Source of the DNA: SAR202 cluster bacterium
GTDB lineage: Bacteria; Chloroflexota; Dehalococcoidia; UBA3495
Assembly (NCBI GenBank): GCA_009392775.1
Contig: VFFT01000072.1
Span: 1-13,897 of the forward strand
Length of the DNA: 13,897 bases
Direction of reading: 5' to 3'
Shown: one piece after another, positions 1-7,369 of the stretch
Position numbering within the stretch: position 1 is the first letter of the stretch
Layout: each line of letters starts with the position of its first letter
Translations under genes and position numbers: made by a program
The notes under the pieces: model-generated
What the model was told of the DNA's origin: nothing
The model's database searches: none
What the model saw: the letters and a program-made list of their open reading frames with translations, nothing else

Positions 1-2
1 GC

Positions 3-488
3 ACGATGCGAGTCTTGGAGAAGGCTCGTCAGCTAAAGAAGCCTTCAGTTGTGTCATTACCCAAAGACTTTGTTGAGGACTACGATTATTCTTTAAATCC
101 TGACGAATTAATTCTATCTCCGAGTACTTCCATTGAATTGGGCTTAAGAGTGAAACAGGCTATCTATAGATTGTCGGGTCCGTTCGGCGACGATGTATTA
201 AGAATCGGAGAGTTGGCGATTGATCTGGAGCGATATGAAGTTACATTGTCTGGTCGGAAAGTTGCGCTTACGTATAAGGAATTTCAATTATTAGCTTTAT
301 TAGCCTCTAACCCTGGCAGGGTATACTCACGCGAAGTATTACTCAGTACACTGTGGGGATATGATTATTTGGGCGGTACTAGAACTGTGGACGTCCATAT
401 AAGAAGGCTTCGGTCAAAAATAGAGGCTTCGGACCGAGTGTATTTAGAGACCATTTGGAATGTGGGATATAGGTTTATCATAGATTGA
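3..488 (+). CDS. OmpR/PhoB-family response regulator, 5'-truncated, degenerate receiver
   Basis: DNA-binding transcriptional regulator of the winged-helix (Trans_reg_C) class. The frame is open to the left edge (codon ACG at 3-5, then ATG at 6), so the gene almost certainly starts outside the window; ATG 6 would leave only the end of a receiver domain. Counting from ATG 6, residues about 10-56 resemble the last strands and helices of a receiver (SLPKDF, then DELILSPS, then ELGLRVKQAI). Residues about 64-159 are a full winged helix: LTYKEFQLLALLASNPGRV, the recognition-helix region TRTVDVHIRRLRSKIE, and the terminal ETIWNVGYRF hairpin. Where a canonical receiver has the invariant Lys of the K-P motif, this protein has Ser (LSPS), so it may act without phosphorylation; the Asp phosphosite lies outside the window. 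It is convergent with recG, with 17 nt between stops. Target genes and any partner kinase are unknown. Family call is firm; signalling mode is inference. Confidence 0.86.
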   Translation, partial: TMRVLEKARQLKKPSVVSLPKDFVEDYDYSLNPDELILSPSTSIELGLRVKQAIYRLSGPFGDDVLRIGELAIDLERYEVTLSGRKVALTYKEFQLLALLASNPGRVYSREVLLSTLWGYDYLGGTRTVDVHIRRLRSKIEASDRVYLETIWNVGYRFIID

Positions 489-505
489 GTTGGCCAATAG
501 GCATA

Positions 506-3028
506 TTAAGTGGATTCATCGGTGACCCTGCTAAGGAAAGCTGCTACTCTGTCCTTGATGCCAAGGTGCTTTTTTAACGATAAATCAGGATCTTCATCTA
601 ATACACTGCTTGCTTCTCTACGAGCGCTCTCTAGTATATCCCTGTCGGATAATTTCGCCATTTTGAGATCAGGTAGCCCGCTTTGACGGGTTCCAAAGAA
701 ATCACCAGGTCCTCTCAGTTCTAGGTCAACTTCGGCCAACTTGAATCCATCATTTATATTTTCGAGGGCTGATAATCGCTCTTTGGCAAGTTCGGAAGGA
801 TCATCCGATACGAGGATACAATAGCTTTTGTGTTCTCCTCTACCGACGCGACCTCGGAATTGATGAAGTTGAGATAGGCCAAATCGGTCTGCGGACTCTA
901 TCATCATTACCGTAGCGTTAGGAATATCTATTCCTACCTCGACGACGGCGGTTGATATTAAGATTTGGATATCCTTATCCCTGAATGCGCGCATTACTTT
1001 ATCCTTTTCTTTCGATGACATGCGGCCGTGGAGTAATCCGACATTACACTGGGGGAATATATCTTGTGAAAGAGTTTTATGGTCTTCTATCGCAGATCTT
1101 GCTTCTATCGAGTCTGATTCATCAATTAAGGGGTAAATAATGAAAGCTTGCCGCCCCGATTCGATTTGTTTGGAAATGAAGCCATAGGCTATGTCTCTTC
1201 GGTCAGGTCCGATCCATCGGGTCTGTATTGTTTGCCGTCCAGGAGGTAAAGTGTCTATAGTGGATACATCTAGATCTCCGTAAAGGGTAAGAGATAATGT
1301 CCGGGGGATAGGAGTGGCTGACATTATCAGGCTATGGGGGTTCTCACTGCCCTTCTGTTTCAATTCAGAACGTTGCAATACTCCGAATCGATGTTGTTCA
1401 TCCATAACGGCTAGTCCTAGGTTCGGAATCTCAATCTCGGATTCGATTAAGGTATGAGTCCCTATCACTAGGTCTATTTCGCATGATTTCAGCTTGTCGA
1501 TTATGTCAGACTTGGCGCGGGCTCTAGTACTCCCTGTTAGTAACGCCACTTGCATAGGCCTGTCCGATGATGGCAAATGTATGGTAAGAATGTTCTTAGT
1601 TTTACTGTCTGACACAGTATCATTGAATAGGTTTTTGATGGTTTGAAAATGCTGCTCCGCTAAGACTTCGGTTGGAACCATTATGCTTCCTTGGTAGCCA
1701 CTCGTGATGGTCGCTATTAATGCTGCCAGAGTGACGATCGTCTTCCCGCTGCCGACTTCCCCTTGAAGAAGTCTATTCATAGGGGCAACTCCTTTCGACA
1801 AGTCTGAAATGATTTCATCAATACATCGTTTTTGAGCAGGAGTAAGAGGGAAGGACAAGGAATCTTCAAATGATTTCAGCACTGACTGGTCGGGTGTTAT
1901 TGAGATACTAGCTTCTGTCTTCTGTAATTCTGCACGGCGTCTGAGGACGGCAACCTGTAATGTAAAGAGTTCATCGAAAGCTAACCTCCGTCTACTGTTT
2001 GTAAGGGAGAGTTCATCGGTAGGAAAGTGGGCTTGGGAAATAGCATCCGATAATGGCATCAAGTTGCATCGTTCCGTGATTTCATGTGGGATATGGTCAG
2101 TAATCCCTTGTAGCCATTCGTTTAGGCATTGCCACATGAATCGTCGCAGGTTGCGCAAGGTGATCCCATTTGTTAGTGGGTAAACCGGTACATGCCTGCT
2201 AGTGTTAAGTGGAGTGCCATAGTCGTTTAGAATATCGTAATCTGGAGATTGAAGTCCTATGTGACCTCGGTAGACTGTCGCCTTACCGCTTACTGCTATT
2301 CTAGAGTTGGCTTTTATAGTGCGTGCTAAAAAGGATTGTCCGAACCAAGTAATTTTAATGTTTCCTGATTCATCGCTGATGATGGCTTCTGTGGATTTAA
2401 GCCTGCCGCCGGAGCCCATGTTTACTGCGCGTGATTCCCAGACTACTCCATGCAGGGTGATTTCTTGATCTGGTTTAATCTCTGATATCGGTGTGATTCT
2501 TGAATAGTCAATGTGCCTGCGGGGGAAAAAGTACAGCAGGTCTCGTATAGAGAGCACGCCGAGTTTTTCAAAACGGTCGCTGATTTTTGCGCTAATGCCA
2601 CGGAGCCTGTCGACAGGTACGTCAGGATTAAGCCTAGTGCTAACCTGAGGGGTAAGTTTAGGGTGCCCCGAAGTTTCACTAGTGCTCTCAGCGGTTATGG
2701 GTGGGGCACTAGGAGCAATGGGACCGTCGTTGTAAGCCACAGCCTGATATTCTGGGAGTGTGGTGTCCGTGGGGTTGAGGGCTTCCAGCCAATTCACGAC
2801 CCATTCTTGGCGTTGTCGTTTATCAAGGGCTGAATAAGTTGTTAGGAATATTTCAGGGAGATACGACCTGAAGGTTATGAGCGATGTTAATTCGGTGTGC
2901 CAATGAGAGAGAAATCGGTCTAGGCCTCCAGCGACTGCTTTGTCGTCATACTCTCTTGTTTGTTCAAGTTTAAGTATGTGCGAAAAGGCCGTTAGCCAGC
3001 TTGTAGGCTTTTCATGGTTCGATGGCAT
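506..3028 (-). CDS. recG: ATP-dependent DNA helicase RecG (branch migration)
   Basis: Superfamily 2 double-stranded DNA translocase that regresses stalled forks and migrates Holliday junctions. At 840 residues it is longer than E. coli RecG (about 690). Residues about 1-130 form an N-terminal extension, including a helical part (HILKLEQTREYDDKAV), reminiscent of the extra helical domain of Thermotoga RecG. The wedge/OB region follows at about 138-290 (LRGISAKISDRFEKLG, YFFPRRHIDY). The helicase core has Walker A GEVGSGKT at 423-430, DEQH box at 543-546, motif III SATPIPRTL, motif VI QFRGRVGRGEHKSYC, and the C-terminal RecG signature ELRGPGDFFGTRQSG. All key motifs are intact. Start: ATG at 3028, with no strong Shine-Dalgarno visible. 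It is the last gene of the minus-strand block behind fakA-like and degV genes, 129 nt after degV, and a possible own promoter lies in that gap. Confidence 0.97.
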   Translation of the reverse strand: MPSNHEKPTSWLTAFSHILKLEQTREYDDKAVAGGLDRFLSHWHTELTSLITFRSYLPEIFLTTYSALDKRQRQEWVVNWLEALNPTDTTLPEYQAVAYNDGPIAPSAPPITAESTSETSGHPKLTPQVSTRLNPDVPVDRLRGISAKISDRFEKLGVLSIRDLLYFFPRRHIDYSRITPISEIKPDQEITLHGVVWESRAVNMGSGGRLKSTEAIISDESGNIKITWFGQSFLARTIKANSRIAVSGKATVYRGHIGLQSPDYDILNDYGTPLNTSRHVPVYPLTNGITLRNLRRFMWQCLNEWLQGITDHIPHEITERCNLMPLSDAISQAHFPTDELSLTNSRRRLAFDELFTLQVAVLRRRAELQKTEASISITPDQSVLKSFEDSLSFPLTPAQKRCIDEIISDLSKGVAPMNRLLQGEVGSGKTIVTLAALIATITSGYQGSIMVPTEVLAEQHFQTIKNLFNDTVSDSKTKNILTIHLPSSDRPMQVALLTGSTRARAKSDIIDKLKSCEIDLVIGTHTLIESEIEIPNLGLAVMDEQHRFGVLQRSELKQKGSENPHSLIMSATPIPRTLSLTLYGDLDVSTIDTLPPGRQTIQTRWIGPDRRDIAYGFISKQIESGRQAFIIYPLIDESDSIEARSAIEDHKTLSQDIFPQCNVGLLHGRMSSKEKDKVMRAFRDKDIQILISTAVVEVGIDIPNATVMMIESADRFGLSQLHQFRGRVGRGEHKSYCILVSDDPSELAKERLSALENINDGFKLAEVDLELRGPGDFFGTRQSGLPDLKMAKLSDRDILESARREASSVLDEDPDLSLKKHLGIKDRVAAFLSRVTDEST

Positions 3029-3104
3029 AATGCACTTAACTGATCAGGTTTTTTTGGTTGTTTCTTGGGACAACTAAATCTGTCATTGGATAGTGTCAGT
3101 GCTG

Positions 3105-3113
3105 ATTATATCA
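3105..3113 (-). promoter_or_regulatory. possible extended -10 promoter for recG
   Basis: On the minus strand the gap between degV and recG holds TGATATAAT, a consensus -10 hexamer with the extended TGn motif. No good -35 hexamer is seen 16-18 nt upstream, which is common for extended -10 promoters. Transcription would start near 3098 and give a leader of about 70 nt before the recG ATG. This would let recG be expressed apart from the upstream pair. It is a motif match only. Confidence 0.4.
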
Positions 3114-3157
3114 TCGCCAAAATTGTTTACCTGTGTTGGATGTCAGGACTCACTAAG

Positions 3158-3997
3158 TTATCTTGATGTTATAAAACAAATACCTATTGCATTCGGTCCT
3201 ACGTGTGTGCCTAGAGTAGGGCCAAATTGACTAAGGATGGGCTTGGTTGCAATGTCAGATGTTAGTAGGAGTTCCGATAAATAGTCACTATTAGCATTGT
3301 TAGTGCTATAAATAACTCCTAGATCTGTGATAGGAAGATGTTCCTCGAATATTTGATACAGTCTGTTTGTGGCCCTTGTGAGGCTACGAGAACGTTCTAA
3401 GGGGTGTACTTCGCCATCTCTTAAGTGAAGGATAGGTTTTACATTTAACATCCCGCCCAAAAAAGCTTGTGCTTTGCCAATACGGCCTCCTCGGTACAAG
3501 TTGTCGAGCGTATCAAGAGCCACTATGCAGTGTGTTCTCTCGCATAGATCCAATATTGATTTGTGAATTGATTCCAGGTCTGTATCTTGTGTTGCAAGTT
3601 GGGCTGCTTTAAGAGTGACTAAGCCCAGTGCAAATGAAGCGAGTTTGGAGTCTATTACTGTTATGTTCGGCGGGTCTCCCAGAGCTGATTTTGCTTGAGT
3701 CGCTGAATTGACTGTTCCACTAAGTTTGCTTGAGACATGAATAGATATGATGTCATGTCCTCTATTCAATTCTTGCTCATAAAGTGCTTGGAATTCTGGA
3801 ATGCTTGGTTGAGACGTGGTGGGAAAGGTCTTAGACGTTGGGAGGCGACGGTAGAAATCAGTGGAGGAAATGTCGATACCGTCTTTATAATCTTCGCCGT
3901 CCATTAAGACATGACACGGGACAACTAGGATACCAAGGTCTGCACACAAATCGTTAGGTATGTCTGACGAGCTGTCAGTAATAATGGAGATAGTCAT
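3158..3997 (-). CDS. degV: DegV family protein (FakB-like fatty-acid-binding protein)
   Basis: DegV proteins bind one fatty acid; in Firmicutes the FakB members present it to FakA for phosphorylation to acyl-phosphate, which feeds phospholipid synthesis. At 279 residues the length is normal for the family. Visible signatures: ITDSSSDIP at the N-terminus (residues 5-13), TTSQPSIPEF, SSKLSGTVNSA, LDTLDNLYRGGRIGKAQAF, LNVKPILHLRDGEV and, near the end, GTHVGPNAIGICF. Start choice: an in-frame GTG at 4009 would add four residues, but GGGAG at 4003-4007 lies 5 nt before ATG 3997 and is a proper Shine-Dalgarno, so the ATG is preferred. The start is 18 nt after the stop of the upstream FakA-like gene, so the two are probably co-transcribed and form a kinase/binding-protein pair. 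Ligand specificity cannot be read from the sequence. That the Firmicutes pathway applies here is inference. Confidence 0.93.
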   Translation of the reverse strand: MTISIITDSSSDIPNDLCADLGILVVPCHVLMDGEDYKDGIDISSTDFYRRLPTSKTFPTTSQPSIPEFQALYEQELNRGHDIISIHVSSKLSGTVNSATQAKSALGDPPNITVIDSKLASFALGLVTLKAAQLATQDTDLESIHKSILDLCERTHCIVALDTLDNLYRGGRIGKAQAFLGGMLNVKPILHLRDGEVHPLERSRSLTRATNRLYQIFEEHLPITDLGVIYSTNNANSDYLSELLLTSDIATKPILSQFGPTLGTHVGPNAIGICFITSR

Positions 3998-4002
3998 TTC
4001 AA

Positions 4003-4007
4003 CTCCC
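4003..4007 (-). promoter_or_regulatory. ribosome binding site of degV, decides the start
   Basis: GGGAG on the minus strand, 5 nt before ATG 3997. It overlaps the alternative GTG codon at 4009-4007, which makes that GTG an unlikely start. Confidence 0.7.
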
Positions 4008-4015
4008 ACGGGCGA

Positions 4016-5665
4016 TTATTCTAATGATATCAAATACAGTGCGTTTGACTGATTGGAGAACAATAGATTTATGGTCGTGTTCGGAATCAGTTCCTCGAGC
4101 GTGTTGAGGAGTGCATTCGCTTCTGATTCTATAGATTGAGACCCTCCGTATATAGTGATGATGGGGTCTAGATGGGATTCAAGGTCGGGAAGGGATTCTT
4201 TTATTAGTTGAGCTGGGTCGGTATTAGAGGAAACCTCGTTGCCGTCAATTCTAGAGATATATATAGGATCCTCATTAGACTGTGAACCATAAACTTGTGA
4301 GTCTGCGCTGGATGAAGGATTAATCGATATGCAAAGGGTTGAGGCAGCTTGGGAAGCCATTTGCTCAATATTGGTCTTTATTGTCTGATAAGGGTTGAAG
4401 GCGAGGGCTGCGGAGATTGCTTGTACAGGGTTATGAAACATTATTGTTCTTATCGTTCTTCCACATATGTTGGAGGCCTCCAAGTATTGCACTTCCTTGA
4501 ACTGTTTTAAGCTCGTGGCCATGAGAATTATATTAGGACAAAAGTTTTTCTCAATAATTTCAACTAATGATGCGAAAAAGGAGGGATCGTTTTGTTGAGT
4601 ATGAATATTACAGGACAGACCTGATTCTTGAAATATGTTTGCGAAGCCGTCGTCTGTGATGCTAATTAGACAGCTAGTTCGTTCGCTGTCTGTATCATTT
4701 GATAGGATACTTGTCGGTGATTGATGATCATCCATGTTTTGTATCATTAAGGCAGACGGTTTTCCAGAGCTTAAAGCTGTATCTATAAGCTGTTTTGGCG
4801 TTTTTGTATGTATGTGTAGCTTTACTGAATTACCTAGTTCACTTGTAAGGATAGAATCACCAAATGGGGACAGCAAAGTACGGAGTTCCCGAGCAGAAGT
4901 TCTGCCGTCACTGATTACGAATTGAGTGCAAAACCCCCAATCTTCAGTCTCGATATGGTTATTTGTGGCAGGAGCAGGGATTCGTGGCTGCAGCGTGCCA
5001 TCTATTTGGAGAGGAATCGTATCTACCTGGCAGCCAGCATAATGTGCCCAGATACCAACGAATATGATGAACAATCCGAGTGCTCCCGAATCTACTACGC
5101 CTGACTCGGCAAGCAGTGGCATTTGATTGGGTGTATCATCTACGTGATACTTCGAGGCATCAACTATTTGCTGCCAAAATTCGGTTAAGTCTGCTGGTAG
5201 CTCAACAGGAAACTCGAAGGTTAAACTTGCTAGTTTCATAAGGCTGAGCATGGTACCTTCTACTGGCTGGTGCATGGATTCATAGGCAGTTGAATAGCCC
5301 GCTTTTAATGCTGCGATCATATCGATAGTTGTGCATGTATCATGGTCCGCAAGATGACGGGATAAACCTTGTATAAACTGTGATAGCAATACACCACTGT
5401 TACCCCGAGCTCCCCAAAAACAACCATCCCCTAGAGTTCTTAAAGCCTCACCTAGATGCGCAGGGCAGGAGTCGTCAATATTATTCAATCCTGATGTTAA
5501 AGTGGCAAGCATGTTTGTTCCAGTATCGCCATCTGGAACTGGGAATACGTTTATTCGGTTGATGGTATGTTGATGTAAGGTGAGTGCAGCCTGAGCACTC
5601 GCCATTGCGGATATTAAAGAGTGTCCTGTAAACGTTTCCACGGTTGGCGTCCCGATGTAGGTCAT
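4016..5665 (-). CDS. fakA: DAK2/DhaL domain protein, FakA-like fatty acid kinase
   Basis: Likely ATP-dependent kinase that phosphorylates fatty acids held by a DegV/FakB partner. Counting from ATG 5665 (549 residues, close to the 548 of S. aureus FakA), the N-terminal DhaL domain spans about 9-205. It has the nucleotide/Mg site NVFPVPDGDTGTNM at 39-52 (Asp45 and Asp47 as likely metal ligands), GARGNSGVLLSQFIQG, PVEGTMLS and LLAESGVVDSGALG. The middle domain starts near 243 (DWGFCTQFVI, then VKLHIHTKTP and IQNMDDHQ). A C-terminal domain ends in ALYLISLE, a worn version of the usual GGQPxYxYxISxE tail. An upstream in-frame ATG at 5737 would add 24 residues unlike the family, and its codon overlaps the first base of the ruvB -35 box, so 5665 is preferred. 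It is first in a minus-strand block with degV and recG, divergent from ruvB. Function by family; the fatty-acid role in this organism is inferred. Confidence 0.87.
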   Translation of the reverse strand: MTYIGTPTVETFTGHSLISAMASAQAALTLHQHTINRINVFPVPDGDTGTNMLATLTSGLNNIDDSCPAHLGEALRTLGDGCFWGARGNSGVLLSQFIQGLSRHLADHDTCTTIDMIAALKAGYSTAYESMHQPVEGTMLSLMKLASLTFEFPVELPADLTEFWQQIVDASKYHVDDTPNQMPLLAESGVVDSGALGLFIIFVGIWAHYAGCQVDTIPLQIDGTLQPRIPAPATNNHIETEDWGFCTQFVISDGRTSARELRTLLSPFGDSILTSELGNSVKLHIHTKTPKQLIDTALSSGKPSALMIQNMDDHQSPTSILSNDTDSERTSCLISITDDGFANIFQESGLSCNIHTQQNDPSFFASLVEIIEKNFCPNIILMATSLKQFKEVQYLEASNICGRTIRTIMFHNPVQAISAALAFNPYQTIKTNIEQMASQAASTLCISINPSSSADSQVYGSQSNEDPIYISRIDGNEVSSNTDPAQLIKESLPDLESHLDPIITIYGGSQSIESEANALLNTLEELIPNTTINLLFSNQSNALYLISLE

Positions 5666-5677
5666 GGTGTGAACAGT

Positions 5678-5683
5678 ATTATA
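5678..5683 (-). promoter_or_regulatory. possible -10 box of a near-leaderless fakA transcript
   Basis: A consensus TATAAT on the minus strand ends 12 nt before ATG 5665. With usual spacing the transcript would begin about 5-6 nt before the ATG, leaving no room for a Shine-Dalgarno; indeed none is seen. The -35 side is weak (TTTAGC at 16-nt spacing). If real, the fakA message is nearly leaderless. It may be chance in an AT-rich stretch. Confidence 0.35.
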
Positions 5684-5736
5684 TACTAGTAACATACAGG
5701 CTAAATCCTGCTTATACGAGGAATGACAGAGAATCA

Positions 5737-5765
5737 TTGACCACGTGGATAGGCAATATTAGAAT
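5737..5765 (+). promoter_or_regulatory. sigma70-type promoter of ruvB
   Basis: TTGACC at 5737-5742 and TAGAAT at 5760-5765, each one base from consensus, with an ideal 17-nt spacer. Initiation near 5772 would give a leader of about 28 nt before the ruvB ATG. It sits in the divergent fakA/ruvB region. Confidence 0.65.
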
Positions 5766-5799
5766 TTTTGTACATAGAGTCCGTGGGGTAAATAAATAG

Positions 5800-6897
5800 A
5801 TGTACGATCCTGAAATTTCAGAGAGGGGCTCTCCTAAGTCTGACGATCTAGCTGATGCATCGAACAGGCTTGTGACTGGAGATTTGCAGCCGGAGGAGGA
5901 ATTCTCTGAACAGTCTTTGCGCCCTCGGGTTTTGGAAGACTTCGTTGGTCAGGCTCAAGTTAAAGAGAATCTGGCTATTGGGATAAAAGCTGCTACGATG
6001 CGTGGTGAACCACTAGATCATGTTATCGTGTATGGACCTCCGGGACTTGGTAAAACTACATTGGCTAATATCATAGCCAATGAAATGAATGTGAATATTA
6101 AGGTGACATCTGGCCCTGCTATAGAGCGAGCTGGGGACATTGCTGCTATTCTCACTTCACTACAGCCTAACGATGTTTTGTTTATAGATGAGATACATCG
6201 CTTAAATCGGGTTGTGGAAGAGGTTCTGTATTCTGCTATGGAAGACTTTTTTCTGTCGTGGATGGTGGGGAAAGGTTTGTCAGCCAGAAATGTCAATCTC
6301 CGAATTAGCCCATTTACACTAATTGGCGCTACCACTAGATTCTCTTTGATTAGCGCACCCCTTCGGGATAGATTTGGTTCAGTATTTAGACTCGATTATT
6401 ATTCGATGGAGGACATGGAGCGGGTAGTGTCTCGGTCATCAGAGATCTTGGAAGTAGAAGCGGATACTCAAGGGATTAGGCACATCGCTGAGAGATCTCG
6501 AGGTACTCCGAGGATAGCGAATCGGTTGTTGAAACGTACTAGCGACTATGCACTGGTCAAGGCAGATAACCGTGTGACAGATAAGGTAGCAATGGAAGCG
6601 CTTAACTTATTAAGAGTCGATAGACTCGGGCTAGATGAATCAGATCATAAATTATTATCGACGATCATAGAGAAGTTTGACGGAGGTCCGGTCGGACTTG
6701 ATACGCTTTCGGCTGCCTTAAGTGAGGATGCAGACACGGTAATGGATGTGTGGGAACCGTATCTAATGAAACTTGGTTTATTAGAGCGTACCAGTAGAGG
6801 GCGGATGGCAACACGGTCAGCGTACGAATATCTAGGAATGCCAGTTAAGAGTACTGATGAAGGACAGGCAAATCAAGGTCGATTCTCTGACATTTAG
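5800..6897 (+). CDS. ruvB: Holliday junction branch migration ATPase RuvB
   Basis: Hexameric AAA+ motor that works with RuvA to drive Holliday-junction migration. The protein is 365 residues, slightly longer than typical (about 335-350) because of about 25 extra acidic/polar residues before the conserved [12 protein letters not shown] segment. Walker [10 protein letters not shown] is at 79-87, Walker B DEIHR at 130-134 and sensor 1 GATTR at 176-180. The arginine finger in LRDRFG is Arg191, equivalent to E. coli Arg174 by the constant +17 offset. The C-terminal winged helix is complete ([36 protein letters not shown]). Around residues 148-170 the usual LDIMIGKGP / DLPPFT pattern reads LSWMVGKGL / RISPFT, an unusual but possibly neutral variant. 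Start: the only ATG upstream of the conserved region; the Shine-Dalgarno is weak (GTGGGG, 11 nt or more away). Transcribed alone or leading into the NIPSNAP gene; ruvA and ruvC are not in the window. Confidence 0.98.
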   Translation: MYDPEISERGSPKSDDLADASNRLVTGDLQPEEEFSEQSLRPRVLEDFVGQAQVKENLAIGIKAATMRGEPLDHVIVYGPPGLGKTTLANIIANEMNVNIKVTSGPAIERAGDIAAILTSLQPNDVLFIDEIHRLNRVVEEVLYSAMEDFFLSWMVGKGLSARNVNLRISPFTLIGATTRFSLISAPLRDRFGSVFRLDYYSMEDMERVVSRSSEILEVEADTQGIRHIAERSRGTPRIANRLLKRTSDYALVKADNRVTDKVAMEALNLLRVDRLGLDESDHKLLSTIIEKFDGGPVGLDTLSAALSEDADTVMDVWEPYLMKLGLLERTSRGRMATRSAYEYLGMPVKSTDEGQANQGRFSDI

Positions 6898-6933
6898 ACT
6901 GATATCTCAGCACGAAAGCTCATCTTGAGTCAC

Positions 6934-6962
6934 TTTACGGGAATAGTATTTCACGCTAATAT
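6934..6962 (+). promoter_or_regulatory. possible promoter of the NIPSNAP-GMC-fumC cluster
   Basis: TTTACG at 6934-6939 and TAATAT at 6957-6962, 17 nt apart, each matching four of six consensus bases. It lies in the 102-nt gap after ruvB, with initiation expected near 6969. No terminator is seen after ruvB, so read-through is also possible. Confidence 0.38.
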
Positions 6963-6999
6963 TCCTTAGCTGTAAGAGTTTACATTTAGGGGTGTAGCG

Positions 7000-7323
7000 A
7001 TGATATATGAATTGAGAACATACGAGACTATACCAGGGCGGCTCCCTGCGCTGAATGAGCGGTTTGCAAATCATACTGTTGGATTTTTTGAACGTCACGG
7101 AATACATGTAGTTGGTTTCTGGACGGAAGAGGTTGGGACCAGCAACCAGTTGGTATATATGCTTGGATTTGACAGTTTGGCAGATCGGGAACAGAAATGG
7201 GCGGCATTTCAATCAGATCCGGATTGGAATCGCGTGCGATCCGAATCTGAAGTGGACGGGCCCATTAACGCGCGCGTCCACAATCGCATTTTAAGGCCAA
7301 CCAATTATTCGCCAATGCAGTAG
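7000..7323 (+). CDS. NIPSNAP family protein (dimeric alpha-beta barrel)
   Basis: Small protein of 107 residues consisting of one NIPSNAP domain (ferredoxin-like dimeric alpha/beta barrel). The N-terminus IYELRTYETIPGRL is the family hallmark, followed by FFERHGIHVVGFWTEEVG (residues about 29-46), NQLVYMLGFDSLADRE (about 49-64), and the DPDW motif in the third helix region. No signal peptide or membrane segment is seen, so it is probably cytosolic. Family members are often encoded beside oxidoreductases and dioxygenases, but their chemistry is mostly unknown; no function is claimed. Start: ATG 7000 preceded by AGGGGTG at 6988-6994, a good Shine-Dalgarno. The GMC oxidoreductase gene follows after 46 nt, which suggests one transcript and a shared substrate pathway. 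Confidence 0.9.
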   Translation: MIYELRTYETIPGRLPALNERFANHTVGFFERHGIHVVGFWTEEVGTSNQLVYMLGFDSLADREQKWAAFQSDPDWNRVRSESEVDGPINARVHNRILRPTNYSPMQ

Positions 7324-7369
7324 CATTTGGTGACGAGACCCTGACTTTCAGGATCGGTAGAGGGATGAC

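Noticed and set aside
490..497. TTGGCCAA palindrome between the convergent stops of the regulator and recG
   Set aside because: Only 8 bp, with no loop or T tract, so not a credible bidirectional terminator.
2513..2833. 106-codon plus-strand frame within recG
   Set aside because: It overlaps the RecG extension and wedge coding sequence in antisense and resembles no family.
3038..3055. Palindrome CTGATCAG followed by seven T on the plus strand
   Set aside because: The palindrome has no loop and no plus-strand transcript is expected to end there; likely chance.
7340..7352. 5-bp hairpin CCTGA-CTT-TCAGG before the GMC gene
   Set aside because: Short, not followed by a T tract, and too weak to call a terminator or regulator.
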